Source: Maribacter dokdonensis DSW-8 (GTDB taxonomy: Bacteria; Bacteroidota; Bacteroidia; Flavobacteriales; Flavobacteriaceae). Taken from it: a stretch of 64,000 nt of DNA. The stretch covers positions 1,240,001 to 1,304,000 of the forward strand of contig NZ_LDPE01000001.1 of NCBI RefSeq assembly GCF_001447995.1, written 5' to 3'. Below the pieces are notes generated by a model that saw only the letters and a program-made list of their open reading frames with translations, was not told where the DNA came from and made no database searches. Below are positions 27,601 to 34,416 of this stretch, piece by piece. The position numbers were made by a program, and so were the translations under genes. Within the stretch, counting starts at the first letter, position 1, and every line of letters begins with the position of its first letter.

Positions 27601-28085
27601 AAAAAGCACATGAGAACTACAAGCTGTATGGCAACCTAGCATTGGTACCTACAAAGCATTTCTTCTATGGTATGAAATTGCGTGAAGAAACATTGATAGA
27701 ATTAGAGCCGGGCAAAACTGTAATTATTAGATTATTATCTGTAGGTATACCAAACGAGTTAGGTATGAGAACCGTGTTCTTTCAAGTAAACGGTGAAAAT
27801 AGGTTCGTAGATGTTTTAGACACCTCTTTAAATCTTAAAATTGAAGAAAACGAAAAGATAGATCCGGCAAACGATGACCAAATTGGTGCGCCGTTACAAG
27901 GTTCTTTATATAAAGTATTGGTTAAAAAAGGTCAAGAAGTAAAAGAGAACGATCCCCTATTCGTTATTGAAGCTATGAAAATGGAAACTACGGTTACCGC
28001 ATTTAAATCTGGCAAAGTACAATCAGTAAGCTTAAAAGAAGGCAGTATGGTGAAGCAAGATGATCTGGTCGTTACCATTTCTTAA
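24633..28085 (+). CDS. pyc: Pyruvate carboxylase
   Basis: 1150 residues, the full length of single-chain bacterial pyruvate carboxylase. Order: biotin carboxylase with ATP-grasp (about 1-460; KKVLVANRSEIAIRV, GGGGRGMR, HLHERDCSVQRRHQK, EVNPRIQVEHTVTE), carboxyltransferase (about 530-820; YTDTTMRDAHQSL, IKDMAGLLKP, IHLHTHDTS), allosteric/PC tetramerisation region, and biotinyl domain with EAMKMET, the biotinylated Lys at 1116. It carboxylates pyruvate to oxaloacetate for anaplerosis and gluconeogenesis in the cytoplasm. Monocistronic, with a clear terminator after the stop. Confidence 0.97.
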   Translation: MKIKKVLVANRSEIAIRVLRACTELNIKTVAIYTYEDRYSQHRNKADESYQIGEDNQPLKPYLDIPQIIALAKAKNVDAIHPGYGFLSENSEFARQCAANDIIFIGPDPKVMDALGDKITAKKVAVKCNVPIIESNKEKLTSLKIALSEAATIGYPVMLKAASGGGGRGMRIIRKDEDLEMNFDSARNEALNAFGDDTMFLEKYVEDPKHIEVQIVADNHGNIRHLHERDCSVQRRHQKVVEIAPSHNVSEEVKQNLYKYAVDIAKEVNYNNIGTVEFLVDPNDNIYFIEVNPRIQVEHTVTEMVTGIDLVKTQIFVAGNYKLDSQQIKIYGQETIATYGFALQCRLTTEDPGNNFTPDYGTVTTYRSASGMGIRLDAGSIYQGYQVSPFFDSMLVKVSSHGRTLDGATRKMVRALKEFRIRGVETNIHFLQNVIQHPTFKEGKVTVNFIQNTPALFDIKLPQDRTSKVVNFLAEVIVNGNSDVKYIDENKVFRNAKVPKFNPLEAPPKGTKDMLTEMGPEKFCAWLMDEKKIHYTDTTMRDAHQSLLATRMRTYDMLRVAESYAKNHPNTFSMEVWGGATFDVSMRFLHESPWTRLRELRKAVPNILFQMLLRGSNGVGYKAYPDNLIEKFVEKSWENGVDIFRIFDSLNWVKAMEPSINYVRNKTGGIAEAALSYTGDILDVNETKYNLKYYTQLAKDLENAGAHMIAIKDMAGLLKPYAATELVTALKDTVNVPIHLHTHDTSSLQTTTYLKAIEAGVDVIDVALGGLSGLTSQPNFNSVVEMMKNQPRAHEFDMPKLNQFSNYWEDTRELYYPFESGLKSGTAEVYGHEIPGGQYSNLRPQATALGLGDRFDEVKKMYADVNKLFGNLIKVTPSSKVVGDMAIFMVTNELTTEDVMTRGEEISFPDSVISFFMGDLGQPVGGFPKKLQKIILKNKKPYTNRPNAHLAPTDFDKEFKAFKKKFQKGFTRAIEMEDFLSYTLYPKVFEKAHENYKLYGNLALVPTKHFFYGMKLREETLIELEPGKTVIIRLLSVGIPNELGMRTVFFQVNGENRFVDVLDTSLNLKIEENEKIDPANDDQIGAPLQGSLYKVLVKKGQEVKENDPLFVIEAMKMETTVTAFKSGKVQSVSLKEGSMVKQDDLVVTIS

Positions 28086-28109
28086 TCGCCAACTGAATAT
28101 AATTAAAGT

Positions 28110-28136
28110 AAAAGCCACCCCATTGAGGTGGCTTTT
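28110..28136 (+). terminator. Terminator after pyruvate carboxylase
   Basis: AAAAGCCACC and GGTGGCTTTT form a 10-bp stem around a 7-base loop, with the T-run on the plus strand. Confidence 0.9.
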
Positions 28137-28253
28137 ATGCATTACAATCTTAAAACCTGTATACAGATAATTTTACAAAAAATTATAAAAAAGCAATATC
28201 TGCGAAGTCTGTTATTATTCGCATCTTTGTAAACGCTATGTACCAATAGGGTT

Positions 28254-29438
28254 ATGTTCAAAAAAATCGTTTTATTTCTCTTTTTATGTATTGTTGCTTT
28301 TTGGGGTCAAGCTCAAGATGCCCAGTTATCGCCTTTATCTAAAATTAGCCTATTAACAGTGGGCACGGGTGAAGATTTAGCCGCTAAATTTGGACATAGT
28401 GCCATTCGTTTACAAGATCCTACTTTGGGTATAGATGAAGTATATGGTTACGGCACCTATGATTTTGAGGATCCAAATTTCTATTTAAATTTCACCCGCG
28501 GTAAATTATCCTATACCATTTCACGAATACCGTTTAAGTATTTTAAATACAGCTATCAACAAGAAAAACGTTGGGTTAAGGAGCAAGTATTAGATGTTGA
28601 CCTTGAACAACGAAACGCTATTGTATCCTTCTTGGAACATAACTTGCTACCACAAAACAAAAAATACAAATATGACTTTTTGTTTGACAACTGTGCCACC
28701 AGAATACCAATGGTGTTTGAAAAAACTTTGGGCAACACATTTAAATTCGATTACAATCATCTAAAAGAACAACTAACATTTAGGGAGCTGATACGTTTAA
28801 AATTGAACCCTAATTCGTGGTCAAATTTTGGTATTGACCTAGCTTTAGGTTCTGTAATTGACAGAGCAGCGACACCTTACGAGCATTTGTTTCTTCCTAT
28901 ATATGTGTATGAGCAAATGAAGCATACTACCTTAAACGGTAAACCTATAGTTAAAAAAGAATCAATACTACTAGACATACCAGAGCAAGAAGATAAATCG
29001 CTATTCATTGCAACCCCTTTATTTTGGCTTTGCGTTCTTTTGGTAATCGTAGGTTATTTTACGTACCGTGATTATAAAAACCTACGCCGAAATAGATGGT
29101 TAGACTTTACATTATTTACAATTACAGGTTTAGCGGGCGTACTTATACTGTTCCTTTGGTTTGCTACAGACCACTTGGCTACCAAAGCAAATTTTAATTC
29201 ACTTTGGGCATTTGCTCCTAACCTTTTTATTTCATTTATTCTTTTAAGGAAAACAGTTCCCAAGTGGGTATTTACCTACTCCGTTTTCTTGACAATACTT
29301 TTAGGCATTACCAGTATTTTATGGTTATTTAAAATTCAGGTATTCTCTATACTATTAATAATAGTTTTGTTGACATTGGCAATTCGCTATCTATATTTGA
29401 TCTATTATTTTAAGACCAAGCAATTACGCAAAAAATAA
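28254..29438 (+). CDS. DUF4105 (Lnb N-terminal periplasmic domain-like) membrane protein
   Basis: 394 residues. After a signal peptide (cleavage near WGQAQ) comes a periplasmic domain with FGHSAIR (His48) and DNCATRIP (Cys147), the conserved His and Cys of DUF4105/Lnb-type domains. From about residue 245 there are four or five membrane helices. The related Lnb is a lipoprotein N-acyltransferase-like enzyme of some Gram-positives; whether this one acts on lipoproteins is inference. It precedes the ABC-F gene by 17 bases and probably shares its transcript. Confidence 0.85.
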   Translation: MFKKIVLFLFLCIVAFWGQAQDAQLSPLSKISLLTVGTGEDLAAKFGHSAIRLQDPTLGIDEVYGYGTYDFEDPNFYLNFTRGKLSYTISRIPFKYFKYSYQQEKRWVKEQVLDVDLEQRNAIVSFLEHNLLPQNKKYKYDFLFDNCATRIPMVFEKTLGNTFKFDYNHLKEQLTFRELIRLKLNPNSWSNFGIDLALGSVIDRAATPYEHLFLPIYVYEQMKHTTLNGKPIVKKESILLDIPEQEDKSLFIATPLFWLCVLLVIVGYFTYRDYKNLRRNRWLDFTLFTITGLAGVLILFLWFATDHLATKANFNSLWAFAPNLFISFILLRKTVPKWVFTYSVFLTILLGITSILWLFKIQVFSILLIIVLLTLAIRYLYLIYYFKTKQLRKK

Positions 29439-29455
29439 AATTCAGTTACCCTTTT

Positions 29456-31327
29456 ATGAATCTACTTACCGTTGAAAATATTTCAAAATCCTATGGCGAA
29501 TTGGTGCTTTTTGACAATCTCTCATTTGGGATCAACAAAGACCAAAAAATAGCCCTAATCGCTAAAAACGGTACAGGAAAAACATCTATACTTAATATTC
29601 TTTCAGGAGCGGACACTCCAGATAGTGGTCAAGTGAACTATCGTAAATCTACCCGTGTATCTTTTCTTGCTCAGGAACCCAATATGGACCCGAACTTGAC
29701 CATTGAGGAAACCATTTTTGCTTCTGACAACGAAGTTCTTGAAGTCATTAAAAATTATGAAAAGGCGCTTCAAAACCCAGAAGATGCAGATGCATACCAA
29801 AAAGCATTTGAAGCAATGGACCGTTTTGAAGCTTGGGATTTTGAAACTCAGTATAAGCAGATTCTATCAAAACTGAAGTTAGATGACCTAAGTGCCAAGG
29901 TCGATAAATTATCGGGTGGGCAAAAAAAACGATTGGCTTTGGCCAACGCCTTGATCAACAAGCCAGATCTTTTGGTTTTGGATGAACCTACCAACCACCT
30001 AGATTTAGAAATGATCGAGTGGCTAGAAGAGTTTTTTGCCAAAGAAAACATGACTTTGTTCATGGTAACACACGACCGGTACTTTTTAGAACGTGTTTGC
30101 AATGAAATCATAGAGCTCGAAAATGGAAAGTTATATCCCTACAAAGGAAACTATTCCTATTATTTAGAGAAAAAAGAGGCCCGTATAGAGCAAGAAGCGG
30201 TAGAGCATCACAAAACAGAACTCCTTTTTAAAAAGGAACTTGCATGGATGCGTAGACAACCTAAAGCACGTACAACAAAATCGAAATCCAGAATAGATGA
30301 TTTTGCTGTAATTAAAGATAAAGCAAGTCAAAGAAGAAAAGACCATCAAATTCAATTAGAACTGAACATGGAGCGTATGGGAAGTAAAATTCTTGAGCTT
30401 CATAAGATTTCTAAATCTTTTCCTAACAAACCTATTTTAGATAAGTTTGAATATGTTTTCCAAAAGGGAGAGCGTATTGGTATTATAGGTAAAAACGGTA
30501 CTGGCAAATCTACCTTTTTAAATATTCTAAGTGGGCGCGATCAACCAGACAGCGGTAAAGTAGTAGTAGGTGACACTATAAAGTTTGGTTACTACACCCA
30601 AAAAGGGATAAAAATAAAAGAAGGCCAAAAGGTTATAGACGTCATTCGTGAATTTGGTGACTACATACCTTTAATGAAGGGAAAACAAATTTCTGCGCAG
30701 CAGTTATTGGAACGCTTTCTGTTCGACAGGAAAAAGCAATATGATTTTGTAGATAAACTAAGTGGTGGCGAACGTAAGCGCTTGTACTTATGTACCATAT
30801 TGATACAAAACCCTAATTTTCTAATTTTAGATGAGCCAACCAACGATTTGGATATTGTTACCTTGAACGTACTGGAAAGTTTCTTAATGGATTTTCAAGG
30901 CTGTTTAATGGTAGTATCTCACGATCGTTACTTTATGGATAAAATCGTAGATCATTTATTTGTATTTAGGGGCGATGCTGTCATAGAGGATTTCCCTGGC
31001 AACTATTCTGACTATCGTGCATACGAAGACAGTCAAATACAAGAAAAAAGGGAGCAGAAAGAATCACAGCCTACCAATAAGACCAATTGGAAAGAAGCCG
31101 ATACAGGTACAAAAATCTCATATGCTGAACAGCAAGAATTTAAAAAGCTAGAAAGAGAGATTCAGAAATTGGAAAAATCTAAAGTAGCGCTTCAAGAAAA
31201 ATTCACCGATGGATCATTGAGTGGTGATGACATTAAGAACTTATCTATTGAGTTGAACGACATTACCGATGCCATAGACAGTAAGACCGAAAGATGGTTT
31301 GAGCTTTCTGCACTAATGGAAGGCTAA
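29456..31327 (+). CDS. ABC-F family ATPase
   Basis: 623 residues with two ABC domains and no membrane segment. First Walker A AKNGTGKT (36-43) and signature LSGGQKKR; second Walker A GKNGTGKS (about 345) and signature LSGGERKR, each with LDEPTNHLDL or LDEPTNDLDI. A charged interdomain linker (about 240-310) and a C-terminal coiled coil (about 555-615, KKLEREIQKLEKSK) match the Uup/EttA-like ABC-F layout. Such proteins act on the ribosome or on branched DNA structures (Uup). The C-terminal coiled coil favours Uup-like, but the subtype is not proven. Confidence 0.9.
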   Translation: MNLLTVENISKSYGELVLFDNLSFGINKDQKIALIAKNGTGKTSILNILSGADTPDSGQVNYRKSTRVSFLAQEPNMDPNLTIEETIFASDNEVLEVIKNYEKALQNPEDADAYQKAFEAMDRFEAWDFETQYKQILSKLKLDDLSAKVDKLSGGQKKRLALANALINKPDLLVLDEPTNHLDLEMIEWLEEFFAKENMTLFMVTHDRYFLERVCNEIIELENGKLYPYKGNYSYYLEKKEARIEQEAVEHHKTELLFKKELAWMRRQPKARTTKSKSRIDDFAVIKDKASQRRKDHQIQLELNMERMGSKILELHKISKSFPNKPILDKFEYVFQKGERIGIIGKNGTGKSTFLNILSGRDQPDSGKVVVGDTIKFGYYTQKGIKIKEGQKVIDVIREFGDYIPLMKGKQISAQQLLERFLFDRKKQYDFVDKLSGGERKRLYLCTILIQNPNFLILDEPTNDLDIVTLNVLESFLMDFQGCLMVVSHDRYFMDKIVDHLFVFRGDAVIEDFPGNYSDYRAYEDSQIQEKREQKESQPTNKTNWKEADTGTKISYAEQQEFKKLEREIQKLEKSKVALQEKFTDGSLSGDDIKNLSIELNDITDAIDSKTERWFELSALMEG

Positions 31328-31375
31328 CCTTTGTTTTAGCAATAAAACCCACATTTATTTTATTGATTAAAATAA

Positions 31376-31403
31376 TAGACGAATGGTAAAAACCATTCGT
31401 CTA
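31376..31403. promoter_or_regulatory. Perfect 12-bp inverted repeat upstream of peptide gene 1
   Basis: TAGACGAATGGT, four A residues, then ACCATTCGTCTA. It lies between the ABC-F stop and the peptide promoter. It has no T-run, so is a poor terminator and may be an operator. Its right arm is kept in copy 2 (about 32023-32035), while the left arm is altered. A related ACCGTTCGTCG occurs upstream of the third peptide gene. Confidence 0.55.
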
Positions 31404-31436
31404 TAGTTAAATGTCGCCCAACTATGAGCGGCAAAA

Positions 31437-31444
31437 TATGTTTG
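31437..31444 (+). promoter_or_regulatory. -7 element of peptide gene 1
   Basis: TATGTTTG fits TAnnTTTG and lies 36 bases before the ATG. The identical element is at the same offset in copy 2. Confidence 0.55.
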
Positions 31445-31480
31445 TGCTTGCCTGTACTTTAGCAGTGTAAAACAAATATT

Positions 31481-31741
31481 ATGAAATCAATTATTCTTTT
31501 AACCGCTCTTTTTTTCACATGTTTCTTCGCTCAGGCTCAAGCTAACAATGAGAATGTTTCTTTGGAAATTGAAACTGCACAAGTAGAGATGGTTCAAACA
31601 ATTGAAATCAATGATATTACCGTACCAACTATTGAAACTGAAAACACGATTGAAGTTGCAAGATTGTACAAGAATAAAAACAACAGAGTAATCAAGGCTT
31701 TGAAATTCACTACTAAATTGAACAGAGCTAAACTTTCTTAA
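31481..31741 (+). CDS. Small secreted charge-segregated protein, copy 1
   Basis: 86 residues. A signal peptide (MKSIILLTALFFTCFF, cleavage near AQA) is followed by an acidic half with nine Asp/Glu and no Lys/Arg. The last 27 residues hold nine Lys/Arg and no acidic residue (ARLYKNKNNRVIKALKF, then TTKLNRAKLS). The basic tail is shared with the products at 41185 and 48139 (pattern AR[LF][YF]..KN.RV...L.F). Exported to the periplasm or beyond. I do not know a named family. The layout recalls an acidic propiece guarding a cationic peptide, which is inference. Duplicated in tandem at 32113. Confidence 0.85.
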   Translation: MKSIILLTALFFTCFFAQAQANNENVSLEIETAQVEMVQTIEINDITVPTIETENTIEVARLYKNKNNRVIKALKFTTKLNRAKLS

Positions 31742-31805
31742 TACATCATTAATTTTCCTTTTCGCCCCAATCTTATACCTACCCCATTTCTTACCAAAAC
31801 CTACT

Positions 31806-32000
31806 TTTTAAATACGAACTCAAGTTCAAGTCTCAAAATCAAACTCAAACTCAAACTCAAACTCAAATAAACATTCAACTGTATATCATACCTTCTATCA
31901 ATAACTAGCTTTTTTAAAAACTAAAGCTATCAACACCAATACCTACGGTTATTGAGGATATTACAACACCTGATTTCCAATTGAATTTTCATCTTGTCCA
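31806..32000. repeat. Spacer between the duplicated copies with an AAACTC microsatellite
   Basis: Unique sequence between the copies. It contains about four and a half units of the hexamer AAACTC at about 31841-31867, preceded by degenerate CAAGTTCAAGTCTC units. No gene is visible. Confidence 0.6.
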
Positions 32001-32068
32001 AAAATAATAAACGAAGCCAATTTACCATTCGTCTATAGTTAAATGGTAACCGACGACGAGCGGCAAAA

Positions 32069-32076
32069 TATGTTTG
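32069..32076 (+). promoter_or_regulatory. -7 element of peptide gene 2
   Basis: TATGTTTG, the copy of the element at 31437 (offset 632). Confidence 0.55.
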
Positions 32077-32112
32077 TGCTTGCCTGTACTTTAGCAGTGT
32101 AAAACAAATATT

Positions 32113-32373
32113 ATGAAATCAATTATTCTTTTAACCGCTCTTTTTTTCACATGTTTCTTCGCTCAGGCTCAAGCTAACAATGAGAATGTTTCTTTGGAAA
32201 TCGAAACTGCACAAATAGAGATGGTTCAAACAATTGAAATTAATGATATTACCGTACCAACTATTGAAACTGAAAACACGATTGAAGTTGCAAGATTGTA
32301 CAAGAACAAAAACAACAGAGTAATCAAGGCTTTGAAATTCACTACTAAATTGAACAGAGCTAAACTTTCTTAA
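32113..32373 (+). CDS. Small secreted charge-segregated protein, copy 2
   Basis: 86 residues, differing from copy 1 by one residue (Val to Ile in the acidic half). The other three base changes are synonymous (ATT/ATC, ATC/ATT, AAT/AAC), so the sequence looks constrained since a recent duplication. Signal peptide, acidic half and basic ARLYKNKNNRV tail are the same. It has its own copy of the promoter, so both genes may be expressed and raise dosage. Function unknown, as for copy 1. Confidence 0.85.
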   Translation: MKSIILLTALFFTCFFAQAQANNENVSLEIETAQIEMVQTIEINDITVPTIETENTIEVARLYKNKNNRVIKALKFTTKLNRAKLS

Positions 32374-32488
32374 TACATCATTAATTTTCCTTTTCGCCCC
32401 GATCTTATACCTACCCTATTTCTTACCATAACCTACTTTCAACACATATTATTCTTACCGTATAAATTATAAGTTGCATCACTATTCT

Positions 32489-32496
32489 TACTTTTG
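32489..32496 (+). promoter_or_regulatory. -7 element of the methyltransferase-like gene
   Basis: TACTTTTG fits TAnnTTTG and lies 21 bases before the GTG start at 32518. Confidence 0.45.
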
Positions 32497-32517
32497 GCAA
32501 AATTGTAAAAGTAATAC

Positions 32518-33012
32518 GTGTACCGCTTAATTTCTTATTTAAAGTTTCTTTGTTCTGCTACCAATCAGCATGGTGTGCATTCTCCATTTGTATATAATTA
32601 TGTCACCAAATGTCTGTACAAGAAAACAAAAATCAAACTTCCCATTACACTAAAAGTATTAGTTAAAAGTGTTCACTATTTTGATTATAGAACTATTCAT
32701 TTATTGAACACCAGTAAATCATCCGAAGAAAAAATAATTACGAATTGTCCAAATATATCTATTGTTGATAGCAATGCAGCTGTTGTCTTTGGCGATATAA
32801 CCGATATAAATAAGCCCAATTTTAAAGTGAATGACCTTTCTAATGATACCATGCTACTTTTAGACGGAATTCATAAAAACCCACAAAATTTAAAAAAGTG
32901 GAAACAACTCAAAGAAATGGAGCATGTTCGCGTTACACTAGACCTCTTTTATTGTGGCATTGTTTTCTTTAGAAAGGAACAAGTAAAGGAACATTTTAAA
33001 ATACGGATTTAA
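32518..33012 (+). CDS. Shortened SAM-methyltransferase-like protein lacking the cofactor core
   Basis: 164 residues from a GTG start. The first 40 residues (ISYLKFL, ATNQHGVHSPFVYNYVTKC) and the last 55 (LLLDGIHKNP then KKWKQLKE, LDLFYCGIVFFRKEQVKEHF) match, in my recollection, the two ends of a roughly 250-residue flavobacterial class I methyltransferase family. The middle, which should carry the glycine-rich SAM-binding strand (E-L-G-T-S-x-G type), is replaced by about 60 residues without it. It is either decaying or repurposed. The frame is intact, and a -7 element precedes it. Confidence 0.65.
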   Translation: MYRLISYLKFLCSATNQHGVHSPFVYNYVTKCLYKKTKIKLPITLKVLVKSVHYFDYRTIHLLNTSKSSEEKIITNCPNISIVDSNAAVVFGDITDINKPNFKVNDLSNDTMLLLDGIHKNPQNLKKWKQLKEMEHVRVTLDLFYCGIVFFRKEQVKEHFKIRI

Positions 33013-33042
33013 ACAAGTAATTTTAAACTAAAGTAAATTTCA

Positions 33043-33189
33043 ATGCAAAGTAATACCATATATATAGTTTTAGGAGTTGTATTTGCTATTTATATAGCCA
33101 TACGTATAACTAACAAAGGCAAATCTAGCGCCCGTAAGTCAAGAAAATTTATGGGAGATTATGAGCGTAAAACCAAAAAAGAAGAATAG
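33043..33189 (+). CDS. Small single-TM protein
   Basis: 48 residues: a hydrophobic segment (TIYIVLGVVFAIYIAIRI) followed by a strongly basic tail (KGKSSARKSRKFMGDYERK). It begins 30 bases after the methyltransferase-like gene and ends 77 bases before the adenosyltransferase gene. The tail motif RKSRKFM.. with a following acidic-tyrosine pair looks like a conserved flavobacterial small membrane protein as far as I recall. Topology is probably N-out with a cytoplasmic basic tail. Function unknown. Confidence 0.65.
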   Translation: MQSNTIYIVLGVVFAIYIAIRITNKGKSSARKSRKFMGDYERKTKKEE

Positions 33190-33266
33190 CTAACTAATCT
33201 TAAACCCTTTGCTTAATCTTAGCTTACAAATTAACTCATCTATACCCTAATTCCATAAACTACAAA

Positions 33267-33842
33267 ATGAAAGTATATACTAAAACAGGTGATGACGGTA
33301 CTACGGGTCTTTTTGGTGGTACTCGTGTACCAAAGCACCACATTAGAATTGACAGTTATGGTACGGTAGATGAACTAAACTCATGGCTTGGACTCATTAG
33401 AGATCAACAAATAGATGAAGTTCACCAGCAGCAACTAATAATCATACAAGAACATTTATTCACCGTAGGTGCCATTTTAGCCACTGATCCAGAAAAAGAA
33501 TTGCTTAAAAACGGAGAAGAAAGATTAAAAATCACCAAAGTTGGGCACACTGAAATCAATTATTTAGAACAAGCTATTGATGAAATGGATGGGCAACTTC
33601 CACAAATGACACATTTTATTCTTCCTGGCGGCCATACAACAGTGTCATACTGTCATATAGCAAGAACCGTTTGTAGAAGAGCTGAAAGAATAGCTACATT
33701 ATTATTTCAAACAGAACCATTTGATATCAATGTGCTGTCATTTTTAAATAGACTTTCTGATTATCTATTTGTATTGGCACGAAAATTGTCGTATAATCTA
33801 CAGGCGAATGAAATAAAATGGATCCCAAATAAAAAGGACTAA
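33267..33842 (+). CDS. Cob(I)alamin adenosyltransferase, PduO type
   Basis: 191 residues, the usual PduO/MMAB length. The ATP-binding N-terminal loop is YTKTGDDGTTGLFGG (4-18), followed by RIDSYGTVDELNSWLG, FILPGGH and the helix ARTVCRRAER, all diagnostic. It transfers the adenosyl group of ATP to cob(I)alamin to make coenzyme B12 in the cytoplasm. The expected user is methylmalonyl-CoA mutase, which is not in the window, although its helper MeaB is at 55300. No cobalamin riboswitch was recognised upstream. Confidence 0.95.
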   Translation: MKVYTKTGDDGTTGLFGGTRVPKHHIRIDSYGTVDELNSWLGLIRDQQIDEVHQQQLIIIQEHLFTVGAILATDPEKELLKNGEERLKITKVGHTEINYLEQAIDEMDGQLPQMTHFILPGGHTTVSYCHIARTVCRRAERIATLLFQTEPFDINVLSFLNRLSDYLFVLARKLSYNLQANEIKWIPNKKD

Positions 33843-33920
33843 TAATTCCGTAATTTATTCGTTATCAATAAACAAATGCGAAAAAAATATTGCGATTACT
33901 TGAAATTTACACGTAATTTC

Positions 33921-33950
33921 TTTGCTGTCTCAATTTAAAAATTACTTTTG
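33921..33950 (+). promoter_or_regulatory. Promoter of the DUF2795 gene
   Basis: TTTG at 33921-33924, an 18-base spacer and TACTTTTG at 33943-33950, matching both parts of the Bacteroidota promoter. Transcription would start near 33957, 20 bases before the ATG. Confidence 0.7.
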
Positions 33951-33976
33951 CAAAAAATTAAAATCAAACAATTACT

Positions 33977-34201
33977 ATGTATTGGACATTAGAATTAGCA
34001 TCTTATTTAAGTGATGCACCTTGGCCGGCAAGTAAAGATGAGTTAATAGATTACTCCATCAGAACTGGAGCCCCATTAGAAGTCGTAGAAAATTTACAAT
34101 CTATGGAAGAAGAAGGTGGCGAGATATACGAATCTATAGAAGAAATTTGGCCGGACTATCCTACGGAAGAAGACTACCTCTGGAACGAGGACGAATATTA
34201 A
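33977..34201 (+). CDS. DUF2795 domain protein
   Basis: 74 residues, very acidic, with the DUF2795 core WTLELASYLSDAPWPASKDE and DYSIRTGAPLEVVENLQ, ending in IEEIWPDYPTEEDYLWNEDEY. This small protein is widely conserved in Flavobacteriia. No enzymatic motif, no export signal. Preceded by a good promoter and followed by a strong terminator, so expressed as a single gene, upstream of secA. Function unknown. Confidence 0.92.
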   Translation: MYWTLELASYLSDAPWPASKDELIDYSIRTGAPLEVVENLQSMEEEGGEIYESIEEIWPDYPTEEDYLWNEDEY

Positions 34202-34224
34202 TATTCGATATCATAATTACTACT

Positions 34225-34252
34225 AAAAAGTCTCCTTGGAGGCTTTTTTTTT
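34225..34252 (+). terminator. Terminator after the DUF2795 gene
   Basis: AAGTCTCC and GGAGGCTT pair around a two-base tip (one mismatch) and are followed by eight T residues. Confidence 0.85.
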
Positions 34253-34416
34253 ATGTAATTTTGACATGTTTTTAGGTAAATCCGTTCAAAAATCAAGACT
34301 GGAATACCTTTTGTTCTTTTATAGTGTCGAAAATATTTATCGGCTCTAAAACATTTTGAAATATATTCTTGCTTAATAACAAGTAAGAAAGTTTCAATTC
34401 TAATAGTTTAAAATAT

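Larger units (their letters stand above)
31369..31805. repeat. Tandem duplication, copy 1
   Basis: This block recurs at 32001-32437 with a constant offset of 632 bases. It carries the 86-aa secreted-peptide gene with its promoter and about 65 bases of 3' flank. The coding parts differ at four positions only, three of them synonymous. Confidence 0.9.
32001..32437. repeat. Tandem duplication, copy 2
   Basis: Second copy of the block at 31369-31805. Differences cluster in the upstream palindrome (left arm lost) and just before the promoter, while the coding part and -7 element are nearly unchanged. Similarity fades near 32437. Confidence 0.9.

Noticed and set aside
31376..31403. The palindrome upstream of peptide gene 1 read as the ABC-F terminator
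   Set aside because: No U-run follows on the plus strand, and the arm recurs near other peptide genes, so an operator is at least as likely.
31841..31867. Short tandem repeats considered as a CRISPR array
   Set aside because: Units are six bases with no spacers and no cas genes are nearby; a simple microsatellite.
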